From contig NZ_JADFTZ010000001.1 of assembly GCF_015223105.1 (NCBI RefSeq), positions 806,001 to 870,000 on the forward strand: DNA of 64,000 bases, given 5' to 3'. Numbering within the stretch: position 1 is the stretch's first letter; each line of letters opens with the position of its first letter. Below are positions 42,684-51,980 of the stretch, piece after piece. A program made the position numbers and the translations under genes. Origin of the DNA: Flavobacterium proteolyticum (GTDB lineage: Bacteria; Bacteroidota; Bacteroidia; Flavobacteriales; Flavobacteriaceae). The notes beneath the pieces were generated by a model. That model saw only the letters and a program-made list of their open reading frames with translations. It was not told where the DNA came from and did no database searches.

Positions 42684-44057
42684 TTAGTTGATTACAATGT
42701 TGTCTAATTGCATTGTTGTAGTTGGACCAGAAGTTCCATTTCCAACATATTCAAACACGAAGAAACCGTTACCAGTAACTCCTGCAGGAATATTGTAAAC
42801 TCCGCTTGGTGTAAATGATGCTGGATAACCGCTTGGTAATCCAGGAGAAATTGTAAAGTTAGAAGTAATATCAACTAAAGTTGCCGACGTAATTTGAGTA
42901 CCTGGGACATAATTAGTTGTATAATATACTTTTAATACATTTCCGTTGTGGAAACCAGCATTTGTAGCAAAAGATAATGTGTTTGCAGCAGTCATATCAA
43001 CAGGAACTAAAAATAATGTTCTGTTTGCTTCAGGAGTTCCACCAAATGAAGACATTTGGATGTAAGTATTTCCACTGAAAACTTTTCTTTGCCAATATCT
43101 ACTACCTACAGCTGCATCATTAATGTATTTAGGAAATACTTGTTGATTTGTAGTTGTATAAGACGTAAAAGGCTCGTTTAAAGTAGCGCCGTAAACTAAA
43201 GCAGAACCTCCGATAGGTGGATATAAATCAATAGCTAATCTAGGATTAGTCATGTTTACGTCATTTAAAGTTCTAATCATAAATTGGTAATCACTATTGT
43301 ATTTAGTCATTACTCCTCTGATTTTTCCGTTAAATGAAGGAACTGCATTTGATGCAAATGTTGCAAATTCACTAACTCTTACGATAACTTTGTTTCCAAA
43401 TTCATCAGTAATTTCATGATTTGTTGCCCCACCAATGCTGTTTAAAGTTGCATCATAATATTTTTTGCCTAATGAAGCATCAGTAAATTGAACAGCGTCA
43501 AACTCGATTAACATATTCAAATATTGATCGTTTTTTGCTGCAGCTACTGTTAAGTTTTTTACGATATCATTTTCGTTAACATCTTCACAAGATCTTAAAA
43601 TAACATCTTTATATTCAACACCAGAAATTCTACCAACCCCACTATTGTAAGAAGAACCAATAACGGTAGAACCGTATTGTTTGTTAAAATATCTGTTTTT
43701 GTCTAATTTGATAGTAACTTTTCTTCCAGGTTCGAACTCTGTGTATAAATTATAATTGTCAACAGGCATACTAAATCCTTTTAATCCGTCTAATGACATC
43801 ATTGAAATAGATTTGTAAAAATTTCCACCTTCATCACTTGAAGTTACATAGGCTTCAATGTAATCTGTTAAAGTCTCATCTGTTGTATATTGAACAGCAG
43901 TAGCAGTTGCAATGTTAGTTACATCAGAAACTTCTTTTGTTTTTGCAATGGTAACACAATCATTTGATAAATCAGGTGTTCCATAGTCATCGCCGTTAAC
44001 ACACCCAACTAAAGATGCTAAAACAGCAGTTGTTAATACTAATTTTAATTTTTTCAT
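42684..44057 (-). CDS. DUF5689-domain surface lipoprotein
   Basis: 457 residues with lipobox LASLVGCVNGDD (Cys19), typical of exported Bacteroidetes lipoproteins with a following Asp/Asn-rich start. The first half (about 45-270) is a DUF5689-like module (IEAYVTSSDEGGNFYKSISMMSLDG, FEPGRKVTIKLD). The second half (about 290-457) is a choice-of-anchor J-like jelly roll ending TTTMQLDNIVIN. The downstream end is marked by a terminator. It is transcribed leftward behind the TonB-dependent receptor and the small lipoprotein, and would be the surface substrate-binding partner of the receptor, as SusD-like lipoproteins are. The ligand is unknown. Confidence 0.78.
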   Translation of the reverse strand: MKKLKLVLTTAVLASLVGCVNGDDYGTPDLSNDCVTIAKTKEVSDVTNIATATAVQYTTDETLTDYIEAYVTSSDEGGNFYKSISMMSLDGLKGFSMPVDNYNLYTEFEPGRKVTIKLDKNRYFNKQYGSTVIGSSYNSGVGRISGVEYKDVILRSCEDVNENDIVKNLTVAAAKNDQYLNMLIEFDAVQFTDASLGKKYYDATLNSIGGATNHEITDEFGNKVIVRVSEFATFASNAVPSFNGKIRGVMTKYNSDYQFMIRTLNDVNMTNPRLAIDLYPPIGGSALVYGATLNEPFTSYTTTNQQVFPKYINDAAVGSRYWQRKVFSGNTYIQMSSFGGTPEANRTLFLVPVDMTAANTLSFATNAGFHNGNVLKVYYTTNYVPGTQITSATLVDITSNFTISPGLPSGYPASFTPSGVYNIPAGVTGNGFFVFEYVGNGTSGPTTTMQLDNIVIN

Positions 44058-44062
44058 AGCTA

Positions 44063-44698
44063 TTAATTTTTGGTGATCTTAATATTGTCTAATTGTAAAG
44101 TAGTTGTAACACCCACTCTACTTCCAGTATATTTGAAGGCAATTCTTACATTATTACTTTCATAAGAACTAATGTCAATATTTCCACTACTTACAAAAAC
44201 ATCATTAGCTGTTGGTGCAGTAAAAGTAAGAGGAGTCCATGTTGCCGTTGCAATGCCAGCAGTTGTGCCGTCATAATCTGTAGAGACAAAAGCGGTTAAA
44301 GGATAGCCATTAGCAAATCTAGTTTTTGTTGTAAAAGCTAAAGTTTCTCCAGTAGATGCTGTTAAGTCGATAGCAGGTGTAATTAACCATGCTACATCAT
44401 TTGTTCCAGATGTAGAATAAAATGATGAGAATTCTGCATATATATTGCTATCAAATGTTCTTGCATGCCATAAACGAGTTGATAATGGTGTTGAAGTTGA
44501 TCCATTATAATTTACCCATCCTTCTAAAGCGATTGGGACTTCAACAGAACCACTTCCTGTAGGTGAAGTTTCAAATCCTTCATTAAAAGCGTAGCTAAAC
44601 ACGGTAGGTATAACATAATCATCATCTCCTACACAACTTGTTAAAGCACTTGTACTAAGCGCTAACAAAAAAATTGTTTTTAAAAATTTAATTTTCAT
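44063..44698 (-). CDS. Choice-of-anchor J domain lipoprotein
   Basis: 211 residues with lipobox TSALTSCVGDDD (Cys22). The rest is one jelly-roll domain: FNEGFETSPTGSGSVEVP, VNYNGSTSTPLSTRLWHARTF, AWLITPAIDLTASTGETLAFTTKTRF and the ending TTLQLDNIKITKN. The end strongly resembles that of the next gene (TTTMQLDNIVIN), so the two carry related domains. It sits 11 bases after the receptor gene and 5 bases before the DUF5689 gene, so the three form one operon. It is probably a surface accessory binding protein. Confidence 0.78.
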   Translation of the reverse strand: MKIKFLKTIFLLALSTSALTSCVGDDDYVIPTVFSYAFNEGFETSPTGSGSVEVPIALEGWVNYNGSTSTPLSTRLWHARTFDSNIYAEFSSFYSTSGTNDVAWLITPAIDLTASTGETLAFTTKTRFANGYPLTAFVSTDYDGTTAGIATATWTPLTFTAPTANDVFVSSGNIDISSYESNNVRIAFKYTGSRVGVTTTLQLDNIKITKN

Positions 44699-44709
44699 AG
44701 TATATTTTT

Positions 44710-47490
44710 TTAGAAGTTAATGTAGAAGTTAACAAAGAATGTTCTTCCGTATCCGTAAAAATATTTAGATCCAAAAGAAGGAGTTCCGTTAGCTTGATCA
44801 GCTTGTAAATCTGGGAAAGTTGCTTTTCTAGATTGTTCAAAACCACCTGTTTTGTATACAACATCAAAAACGTTGTTTACAGAAGCAAAGAAACCTACTG
44901 TATTACGATTTGCTTTACTAATTCTCCACGATTTTCCTCCTGTTAAGTTTACTAATGTAAAGCTGTCGAATTTTTCTTGCTTTAAGATGTCTCTTACTGT
45001 TTCAGGAGTAGCTCCAGAGTAATTATCTCCAGTATTACTATCAATACTAAAGTTGTCAGTTCTTAAAATGTTTGCAAAATCAATGTAGCTATTAGCTAAG
45101 TAATTAACATTTGCTCCAACCCACCAGAAATGTGGATCTCTATATTCTAAACCAAATGAAGCCGCAGTTTGTGGCATACCTGGTTGGTGGTAATTTTTCA
45201 TGTAAACAGTTCCAAAATCTGTTAAGCTTTCATTTCCAGCAGCAGCTAATGCATCATCATTAGTTTTTAATTTAGCATTGTCAGAGTAGATATACTGTCC
45301 GTAAGAAGCAGCAGCTGTAGCTTTAATAGTAGATGTAATTTGGTATTCTAAACCAAGTTCTGCTCCCATATTTTGTTTGTCAATTCCAGTTACGATTTCA
45401 CTAACAAAAGTGTCTTCGTCACCACCATCGTCACCGCTTCCAATTCCTTCTCCATAGAAGAATGAAATTTCGGTAGCATTTTGAATTTTAGAGTAGAAAC
45501 CCGTTAAACGAGCTTTGAATTTTGGTGCTCTTAAGATATAACTTGCATCAGCACTTGTAATGCTTTCGCTTTGTAAGTCTGGAGTAATCATGTTGTTCAT
45601 TCTAGCATTTGAGAATGAGTTTCTTAAGCTTGGCGCTTTTGTTTGATATAAACCATTGAAATCTAAGTAATTTCTACCGTTTAATTTGTAAGTTAAACCT
45701 CCTTTGAAACCAAAGTTTTCAAAGGTAACTTTTTCCCCTTTTCCAAAAGAATTATCAGCGTAAATACCATTTCTGTATAAACCTTCTCTTTGGTATTCTG
45801 TTCTAGAGAACGATTGAGCTAAATAAAAATCAGCTTTGTCGTAAGTGAATTTAAATTGAGTAAATCCATCAAATGTTAAAGCGTGTAATAAATAGTTATA
45901 TCCATAAGTATCTCCTTCGCCAACTTGTCTATTTGGATTGTTTAAGTTAGATTGTGAAGCATCTCCTGAGTAAAAAGGGTCGATATCTAAGAAATATTGA
46001 CCTCCTAATAAATCCAATAAGTTTTGGTGATTATGAGAACGTAATTTTCTGAAATTAGCACCAGCAGTTAAGCTAACGTTTTCTGAAATACTTGAATTTA
46101 AAATACTGTTTGCACTTAATTGGTTGTCATCCGTTCTGTCTTCGTATAAAACGTAAACACTTCTTCCTGCAAAAGCGCTGTTTTGATTTGCAATATACAT
46201 TGCGTTCCAATCAATTTGTGAATTTGATCTAAAAGTATTTCCAATTTGAGTCAATTGGTCTTGAGTGTAACCTCCTAAATTACTGAAGTAACTTGGTAAG
46301 TTTTTGTAGTATGTTGGATCAGGATTATTACCTAATTGGAAATCTAATCTTGAGTTACCAATTTTACCTGTTTGAAAAGCAACGTTAGTATTTAAAGTTG
46401 TTTTTTCAGTAATTTTCCAATAGTGAGATAACATTGTGATTGGCTCTTCAACATCTTTATCTCTTGAGTTACGTTTTTTACCATCTTGCCATCCCCAATA
46501 AGAATTATATTTAATTCCCATTAAATCATTCACTTCTTTAGTGTTAGGAGAATTTTTTCCTCTACTATTTTGAGCATAAATAGAAGTTAAATTCAAACTG
46601 TGTTTGTCATTGATTTTCTTTTCAACACTAGCAAATAATGAGTTTGCAGCGTAGTCTGTACCTTCAAAGTATCCTTCTTCAGCCCATCTTCTTGATGCAG
46701 AAACTACAAATGCCCATCCGTCTTTGTTCATACCAGACGCATGTGTTCCCATCATTCTCCAGCTATAGTTGGTGTTAGTACCCGACATAGAGATTCTTGT
46801 TCCTTCACGGTAAAAAGACGCTCTTGTATTAATTTCTTGAGTTCCTAAAGCACTACCAAATGTATAATCAGATGGTGCAGAACCCATTGTAAATTCTTGA
46901 TTTCTTGTAGCATCATTTAAACCACCCCAGTTACTCCATTGTGGTCTTCCATCATATAATTTATTCATAGAGAGACCATTAATCATAGTAACTCCATATT
47001 CATTATCTAAACCTCTAATTCTAAAACGAGATTGTCCCCAATTAAAAGCTGCAGCTTGCTGATAAGTATCTCTTGTTGCCTGTAAAAGCCCAGAAGTACT
47101 TTCTGATCCACTGTTGTCATCTCCTAAATCGTTTTCAGTAATTGTTACTAAACTCAATTGTTGTTCTGAAGTAATATCTTCTTCTAATAGAACTACTCCT
47201 AAATCAAGAGTTTCTCCATTAACAGAAGGTTCTAACATAAAAGTTTGTTGTGTGTACCCAGAAGTTTTGATTACCAACACTTGTTCACCAGTTGGAATAG
47301 TTTTAAAAACAAAGTTTCCATCAAAATCAGTCAAAGCAGATTGATTCGTACTTTGAATGGTTGCAACAACATTTTGTAATGGTTTTTGACTTTTAGCATC
47401 GATAACCTTACCTTTTAAGGCTGGATTTTGCTGTGCAAAAACAAAAACAGCTTGCAGCACTAATAAAGTGCTCAATACAAGTTTTTTCAT
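44710..47490 (-). CDS. TonB-dependent outer-membrane receptor with CarboxypepD-like domain
   Basis: 926 residues. A signal peptide (MKKLVLSTLLVLQAVFVFAQ) is followed by a carboxypeptidase-D regulatory-like domain (about 22-105: GKVIDAKSQKPLQNVVATIQ), a plug domain (about 130-230, with FNWGQSRFRIRGLDNEYGVTMINGLSMNKL), and a 22-strand barrel ending in YGYGRTFFVNFYINF with the aromatic C-terminal residue. No SusD homologue is adjacent; two jelly-roll lipoproteins follow it instead. It is divergent from a secreted EEP-fold enzyme (139-base gap). It imports a bulky substrate across the outer membrane with TonB energy. Confidence 0.9.
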   Translation of the reverse strand: MKKLVLSTLLVLQAVFVFAQQNPALKGKVIDAKSQKPLQNVVATIQSTNQSALTDFDGNFVFKTIPTGEQVLVIKTSGYTQQTFMLEPSVNGETLDLGVVLLEEDITSEQQLSLVTITENDLGDDNSGSESTSGLLQATRDTYQQAAAFNWGQSRFRIRGLDNEYGVTMINGLSMNKLYDGRPQWSNWGGLNDATRNQEFTMGSAPSDYTFGSALGTQEINTRASFYREGTRISMSGTNTNYSWRMMGTHASGMNKDGWAFVVSASRRWAEEGYFEGTDYAANSLFASVEKKINDKHSLNLTSIYAQNSRGKNSPNTKEVNDLMGIKYNSYWGWQDGKKRNSRDKDVEEPITMLSHYWKITEKTTLNTNVAFQTGKIGNSRLDFQLGNNPDPTYYKNLPSYFSNLGGYTQDQLTQIGNTFRSNSQIDWNAMYIANQNSAFAGRSVYVLYEDRTDDNQLSANSILNSSISENVSLTAGANFRKLRSHNHQNLLDLLGGQYFLDIDPFYSGDASQSNLNNPNRQVGEGDTYGYNYLLHALTFDGFTQFKFTYDKADFYLAQSFSRTEYQREGLYRNGIYADNSFGKGEKVTFENFGFKGGLTYKLNGRNYLDFNGLYQTKAPSLRNSFSNARMNNMITPDLQSESITSADASYILRAPKFKARLTGFYSKIQNATEISFFYGEGIGSGDDGGDEDTFVSEIVTGIDKQNMGAELGLEYQITSTIKATAAASYGQYIYSDNAKLKTNDDALAAAGNESLTDFGTVYMKNYHQPGMPQTAASFGLEYRDPHFWWVGANVNYLANSYIDFANILRTDNFSIDSNTGDNYSGATPETVRDILKQEKFDSFTLVNLTGGKSWRISKANRNTVGFFASVNNVFDVVYKTGGFEQSRKATFPDLQADQANGTPSFGSKYFYGYGRTFFVNFYINF

Positions 47491-47548
47491 AAAGAATATT
47501 AAAATTAATACTAATTTAATGTTAAGTAGTTACAAACTTAACAGCCTA

Positions 47549-47584
47549 CAAATGTATAACTTTTAATAATATTATTTACCTTTG
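47549..47584. promoter_or_regulatory. Divergent promoter region, TonB receptor versus EEP enzyme
   Basis: The bottom strand has TACATTTG (47556-47549) facing the receptor gene; the top strand has TACCTTTG (47577-47584) facing the enzyme gene. Both match TAnnTTTG. They lie only 20 bases apart, so the two transcripts may be jointly controlled. Neither has a clear TTG at 19 nt, which may imply activator dependence. Confidence 0.5.
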
Positions 47585-47629
47585 GCACCCAATTTGTAAT
47601 AAACTTGATATTAACATAACATTTGATTT

Positions 47630-48748
47630 ATGAAAATTAAACACCTTTTGGCTGTTTTTACTGTGATTTTGTCTGTAAATAGTGCTGTTTCACAGGATAA
47701 AAAATTTAAAGTGCATACAGTAGCATTTTACAATTTTGAGAATTTATTTGATACAATTAATGATCCAGATACCTATGATGAAGAGTATACTCCTGTAAAT
47801 GGTTGGACAAAAAAGAACTATCAAAAGAAGTTAGACAATTTAAGCCGTGTACTTATCGAGTTAGGCACAAGCGAAAGTCAAAAAAACTCTCCAGTAATTA
47901 TCGGAGCTTGTGAAATTGAAAACAGAAGAGTGCTAGAAGACTTAGTTAAGCATCCTACTTTAATTAACAAAGGATATAAAGTAGTTCACTTTGACTCACC
48001 AGACAAACGTGGAATTGATGTTGGATTTTTATATCAGGAAAAATATTTTCAACCTACAAGTTATATAAATATTCCATTATATGTTTACGAAACCGAAACG
48101 GAATCTGATAAAAAAAGAACCAAAGAAGAAGAAAAAGAAGTTGAGGAAAATGTAAATTATGATAAAAAAACAAAACGTATTTATACTCGTGACCAACTTC
48201 TAGTAACTGGTTTATTAGATGGTGAAGAAATCAATGTAATTGTGAACCACTGGCCATCGCGTTCTGGTGGTGAGAAAAAAAGTAGCCCTTACCGTGAAGC
48301 AGCTGGTAGATTGAATAGAAAAATCATGGATTCTATTATTAAAATTAATCCTAAAGCTAAATTCATTACAATGGGTGATTTAAATGATGGAGCGTATAAT
48401 AAAAGTGTAAAACAAGGTATTGGTGCGAAACTGAAAAAATCAGAATTAAAAGAACCAAGAGACGTTTACAATCCATTTGAGCAAATGGCTAAAGACGGAC
48501 ATGCTTCTTTATTTTATAGAGATTCAGGTGATATTTTCGATCAAATCATGGTAAGTCAACAATTGGTACCAGCGGATAATAACGATTATGGTTCGTTAAA
48601 ATATTGGAAAGCAGGTATTTACAATAAGCCTTTCTTAATACAGAAAACAGGGCAATATAAAGGTTATCCACTTCGTAATCAAAATGGAGTTCCAGGATTT
48701 TCAGATCACTTCCCAGTATATATTTATTTAGTGAAAGAAGTGAAGTAA
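47630..48748 (+). CDS. Secreted endonuclease/exonuclease/phosphatase-fold enzyme
   Basis: 372 residues with a signal peptide (MKIKHLLAVFTVILSVNSAVSQ). The EEP catalytic residues are present: Asn in FYNFENLFDT, Glu in IIGACEIENRRVLEDL, the VNHWPSRSGGE block, Asp and Asn in FITMGDLNDGAYN, and the final Asp-His in GFSDHFPVY. The EEP superfamily includes DNase I, phosphodiesterases and sphingomyelinases. A periplasmic or extracellular phosphodiesterase next to a TonB receptor suggests use of nucleic acids or phosphodiesters; this is inference. A Lys/Glu-rich insert lies near residues 160-180. It is followed by a terminator. Confidence 0.85.
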   Translation: MKIKHLLAVFTVILSVNSAVSQDKKFKVHTVAFYNFENLFDTINDPDTYDEEYTPVNGWTKKNYQKKLDNLSRVLIELGTSESQKNSPVIIGACEIENRRVLEDLVKHPTLINKGYKVVHFDSPDKRGIDVGFLYQEKYFQPTSYINIPLYVYETETESDKKRTKEEEKEVEENVNYDKKTKRIYTRDQLLVTGLLDGEEINVIVNHWPSRSGGEKKSSPYREAAGRLNRKIMDSIIKINPKAKFITMGDLNDGAYNKSVKQGIGAKLKKSELKEPRDVYNPFEQMAKDGHASLFYRDSGDIFDQIMVSQQLVPADNNDYGSLKYWKAGIYNKPFLIQKTGQYKGYPLRNQNGVPGFSDHFPVYIYLVKEVK

Positions 48749-48769
48749 TTCCAATCTTAATAATTTAAT

Positions 48770-48808
48770 AAGGTTAGTTTGTAATAAAATGCAGCTAACC
48801 TTTTTTCT
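48770..48808 (+). terminator. Terminator after the EEP enzyme gene
   Basis: Stem AAGGTTAG (48770-48777) and CTAACCTT (48795-48802), loop of 17 bases, then a T-rich run. An in-frame ATG of the next ORF (48789) lies in the loop and is therefore not its start. Confidence 0.75.
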
Positions 48809-48842
48809 TTTTAGTAACTTTACGTTTTTAAATTCAAAAAAG

Positions 48843-49382
48843 ATGGAAATAAGAAAACCGTTTAATTTGCAAAAGTGGATTGAAGACAACAAAGCGTTGT
48901 TAAAACCACCTGTGAGTAATAAGAATTTATATGTTGATTCAGATGATTATATTGTAATGATTGTGGGTGGACCCAATGCACGAAAAGACTATCATTACAA
49001 CGAAACCGAAGAATTATTCTACCAGTTAGAAGGCGAAATTACCGTTTTTATTCAAGAAGATGGTGAAAAGAAAGCTATGAAATTAGGTCCAGGAGACATG
49101 TATTTGCATCCTGCTAAAGTACCACATTCTCCTGCAAGAACAGAAGGTTCTGTTGGTTTGGTAATCGAAAGAAAACGAGCTGGAAAAGGATTCAACGATG
49201 GTTTATTGTGGTTTTGCGACAATTGTAATCATAAATTACACGAAGTTTATTTCGAATTACACGATATAGAAAAAGACTTTTTACCTCATTTTAGTACGTT
49301 CTACAATTCGGAAGAGAAAAGAACGTGCAAAAATTGTGGAACTGTAATGGAAACCAATCCCAAGTTTACGACTAAGAAATAG
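48843..49382 (+). CDS. haaO: 3-hydroxyanthranilate 3,4-dioxygenase
   Basis: 179 residues from the ATG at 48843 (MEIRKPFNLQKWIEDNKALLKPPV). It is a cupin enzyme: VMIVGGPNARKDYHYNETEELFYQLEGE contains the iron-binding His and Glu, and GDMYLHPAKVPHSPAR the second His. A bacterial-type C-terminal metal site is present, with CDNCN and CKNCG pairs near the end. It opens the ring of 3-hydroxyanthranilate in the kynurenine route, giving an unstable semialdehyde that yields quinolinate for NAD or is degraded. No other kynurenine gene is visible in the window. It is followed by an aldehyde dehydrogenase, 95 bases downstream. Confidence 0.95.
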   Translation: MEIRKPFNLQKWIEDNKALLKPPVSNKNLYVDSDDYIVMIVGGPNARKDYHYNETEELFYQLEGEITVFIQEDGEKKAMKLGPGDMYLHPAKVPHSPARTEGSVGLVIERKRAGKGFNDGLLWFCDNCNHKLHEVYFELHDIEKDFLPHFSTFYNSEEKRTCKNCGTVMETNPKFTTKK

Positions 49383-49433
49383 TTAAAAAACAGCTGTGTA
49401 ACTTGATACACACAATTATTAAAATATATTTTT

Positions 49434-49441
49434 TACATTTG
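49434..49441 (+). promoter_or_regulatory. -7 element of the ALDH7 promoter
   Basis: TACATTTG exactly matches TAnnTTTG, 36 bases before the ATG at 49478. A TTG lies upstream at an unusual spacing, so only the -7 element is called. Confidence 0.5.
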
Positions 49442-49477
49442 TAAAAATTTAACAAAAACCGAATAAAAAGTTATAAA

Positions 49478-51028
49478 ATGATATCTGAAGCAGCAATTCA
49501 ATTTGGTATGCAAGAAGCTTTGCAACAATTAGGCATTAAAGAAATTAACGAAGGAACTTCTACTGGAACAAAGTGGTTTTCTAACGGAAAAATCATCGAA
49601 TCATACTCACCAGCAACAGGAGATTTGATTGGAAAAGTAAAATCTTCAACAAAAGAAGATTACGAAACAGCTATGAGTGCTGCAGAAGAAGCTTTCAAAA
49701 CATGGCGTTTGGTTCCAGCTCCAAAAAGAGGGGAAATTGTACGTCAAATGGGAGAAGAATTGCGTAAACACAAAGAAGCATTAGGAAAATTAGTGTCTTT
49801 CGAAATGGGTAAATCGTATCAAGAAGGTCTTGGAGAAGTTCAAGAAATGATTGATATCTGTGATTTTGCAGTAGGTTTATCACGTCAATTACACGGATTA
49901 ACAATGCATTCGGAACGTCCAATGCACAGAATGTATGAGCAATGGCATCCGTTTGGAATTGTTGGAATCATTTCGGCTTTCAACTTCCCAGTAGCGGTTT
50001 GGTCTTGGAACACAATGTTAGCATGGATTTGTGGTGATGTTTGTATTTGGAAACCAAGTTCAAAAACGCCTTTGTGTGGTGTAGCTTGTCAAAACATCAT
50101 TCAAACCGTATTAGAAAGAAATAATTTACCAGAAGGAATCAGCTGTTTAGTAGTGGGTAACGAGTCTGGAGATTTAATTAATAACGACAAACGTATTCCA
50201 TTAGTATCGTTTACAGGTTCTACAAGAATTGGTCGTCACGTATCAAAAACAGTTGCGGAGCGTTTTGGAAACACTATCTTAGAATTAGGTGGAAACAACG
50301 CCATTATCGTTTCTAAAGAAGCGGATTTATCAATGGTATTGGTAGGAGCAGTATTTGGAGCGGTAGGAACAGCAGGTCAACGTTGTACTTCAACTCGTAG
50401 ATTAATTGTTCACGAAAGTGTGTACGATAAAACATTAGACGTTTTAGCAAAAGCGTATGCACAGTTAAAAATTGGAAATCCATTAGATGCTAACAATCAC
50501 GTGGGTCCACTTATCGATAAAGGTGCAGTGCAAGACTATTTAGATGCGATTTCAAAAGCAAAAGCTGAAGGTGGAAGAGTAATTGTAGAAGGTGGTGTTT
50601 TAGAAGGAAAAGGATACGAAAGCGGTTGTTATGTAAAACCATGTATTATTGAAGCGAAGAACGAGTTCGAAATCGTGCAACACGAAACATTCGCACCTGT
50701 TTTATATGTTATGAAATACAGCACAATTGAAGAAGCGATTGCCATGCAAAATGCAGTTCCTCAAGGATTATCTTCTTCTATCTTTACCAACAACATGAGA
50801 GAAATGGAATTATTCCTTTCGGCTGCGGGTTCTGATTGTGGTATTGCTAACGTAAACATTGGAACTTCTGGTGCTGAAATTGGTGGTGCTTTTGGTGGTG
50901 AAAAAGAAACAGGAGGTGGCCGTGAATCAGGTTCTGATGCTTGGAAAGCTTACATGAGAAGACAAACTAACACGATTAACTACGGAACAGCGTTACCTTT
51001 AGCACAAGGTATAAAGTTTGATTTCTAA
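49478..51028 (+). CDS. amaB: ALDH7-type aldehyde dehydrogenase (probable piperideine-6-carboxylate dehydrogenase)
   Basis: 516 residues. The catalytic residues are Glu269 in LELGGNNAI and Cys303 in GTAGQRCTSTRR, with spacing as in ALDH enzymes. The sequence follows the antiquitin/ALDH7 subfamily throughout: GIVGIISAFNFPVAVWSWN, SDCGIANVNIGTSGAEIGGAFGG, GGGRESGSDAWKAYMRRQTNTINYG and the end LPLAQGIKFDF. This points to alpha-aminoadipic semialdehyde (piperideine-6-carboxylate) oxidation in lysine catabolism rather than to a muconate semialdehyde dehydrogenase, although it neighbours haaO. It has its own promoter element and terminator. Confidence 0.88.
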   Translation: MISEAAIQFGMQEALQQLGIKEINEGTSTGTKWFSNGKIIESYSPATGDLIGKVKSSTKEDYETAMSAAEEAFKTWRLVPAPKRGEIVRQMGEELRKHKEALGKLVSFEMGKSYQEGLGEVQEMIDICDFAVGLSRQLHGLTMHSERPMHRMYEQWHPFGIVGIISAFNFPVAVWSWNTMLAWICGDVCIWKPSSKTPLCGVACQNIIQTVLERNNLPEGISCLVVGNESGDLINNDKRIPLVSFTGSTRIGRHVSKTVAERFGNTILELGGNNAIIVSKEADLSMVLVGAVFGAVGTAGQRCTSTRRLIVHESVYDKTLDVLAKAYAQLKIGNPLDANNHVGPLIDKGAVQDYLDAISKAKAEGGRVIVEGGVLEGKGYESGCYVKPCIIEAKNEFEIVQHETFAPVLYVMKYSTIEEAIAMQNAVPQGLSSSIFTNNMREMELFLSAAGSDCGIANVNIGTSGAEIGGAFGGEKETGGGRESGSDAWKAYMRRQTNTINYGTALPLAQGIKFDF

Positions 51029-51067
51029 AATAAGTAATTAGTGATTAGTTACTTTTTAGATATAGAG

Positions 51068-51096
51068 AAACCCTGCAATTGCAGGGTTTTTTTTTG
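51068..51096. terminator. Bidirectional terminator after the ALDH7 gene
   Basis: Stem AAACCCTGCAA (51068-51078) directly followed by TTGCAGGGTTT (51079-51089), then a T run. It also serves the convergent gene ending at 51099. Confidence 0.9.
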
Positions 51097-51098
51097 AA

Positions 51099-51926
51099 TT
51101 AATCTATTCTAGTGTATTCAATGAGAATTTTATCATTATCTAACAAACTTAAGCTACCGTTTTTTCCAAGTTTATAAATCCAACCAAATGGTTCTCCTTC
51201 TATTTTATAATATTTAAAACCATCCTTTTTAGAAATTAAATTAATTTTCTGTAAAATTCCGTCATCTGTTCTTTTATACAATTTCCCATTTGACATTTTT
51301 ACAAATTCGAAAAAACCTTCTTCCTTAATGTCTTTAAAAGGTTGGAATTGCCATTTAAATATTGTTTTTATCTTTTTTAATGAATGAGAAGCTTTAAAAT
51401 TATTGTGAGACGTTATTAATTTTGAAATTATTTCTTCATTTGAAAAGGTGTTCTGTAATTTCGAAATAAGGTTGTCATAAATTTTATCCTGATTTAATAA
51501 AGAGTATCCGTAATAATTTAAACTAATACTTTCTAATGGATACGCAGGATAGTTTTTCATTATTTGATTAATTACAACTTTATATTTTTCAATAATTGGC
51601 CAAAATAGTTTTGCTGAATTTGAATTACTACAATGTGCCATATTCATAACAGGCGCAATTTTATACAATCTAAAGGTGCTTTCATTATGATACTCAAACA
51701 TTAAAATTGTTCTTATCATTAAGCTAGTAGAAATAGAATCTCTTTTTATTAAATTTTTTTCACTCAATAAAACATTTTGATCTATCTCTAAAAGCTTATC
51801 CCAATAAATGCTTACCTCATCAATAGATTTTAAATTTGATATTTCATTCCTGTAGGACTCAACAGGTATTTGTGAAAAACAAATTTTTACAAAGAACAAT
51901 AAGAATAAGTAAAATGTTTTTTTCAT
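51099..51926 (-). CDS. Hypothetical secreted protein
   Basis: From the ATG at 51926 the protein is 275 residues with a clean signal peptide (MKKTFYLFLLFFVKICFSQ). An in-frame extension to 51989 would be translated through a hairpin repeat and is rejected. The mature part has an N-terminal helical segment and, near residues 210-265, a stretch of short beta-like repeats (GFFEFVKMSNGKLYKRTDDG, GEPFGWIYKLGKNGSLSLLDNDKILIEYTRI). I recognise no family. The codon usage is AT-rich like the neighbours. It is convergent with the ALDH gene, sharing the terminator. Confidence 0.6.
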   Translation of the reverse strand: MKKTFYLFLLFFVKICFSQIPVESYRNEISNLKSIDEVSIYWDKLLEIDQNVLLSEKNLIKRDSISTSLMIRTILMFEYHNESTFRLYKIAPVMNMAHCSNSNSAKLFWPIIEKYKVVINQIMKNYPAYPLESISLNYYGYSLLNQDKIYDNLISKLQNTFSNEEIISKLITSHNNFKASHSLKKIKTIFKWQFQPFKDIKEEGFFEFVKMSNGKLYKRTDDGILQKINLISKKDGFKYYKIEGEPFGWIYKLGKNGSLSLLDNDKILIEYTRID

Positions 51927-51956
51927 AATTTTTTTAGTAAATGTAAGATTCACGAT

Positions 51957-51980
51957 AGCGCGGAATTGCATTCCGTGCCC
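51957..51980. repeat. Intergenic hairpin (GCGCGGAAT/ATTCCGTGC)
   Basis: GCGCGGAAT, loop TGC, ATTCCGTGC, near 51958-51978: a compact GC-rich stem with one G-T pair, striking in this AT-rich region. It lies upstream of the secreted protein gene and resembles intergenic palindromes seen in other flavobacteria; the copy number in this genome is unknown. Confidence 0.5.

Noticed and set aside
48789..48842. Longer 3-hydroxyanthranilate dioxygenase with a hydrophobic start
   Set aside because: The ATG lies in the loop of the previous gene's terminator, and the enzyme is cytoplasmic.
48843..51028. haaO plus ALDH read as a kynurenine meta-cleavage pair
   Set aside because: The dehydrogenase follows the ALDH7 subfamily along its length (piperideine-6-carboxylate type) and has its own promoter element.
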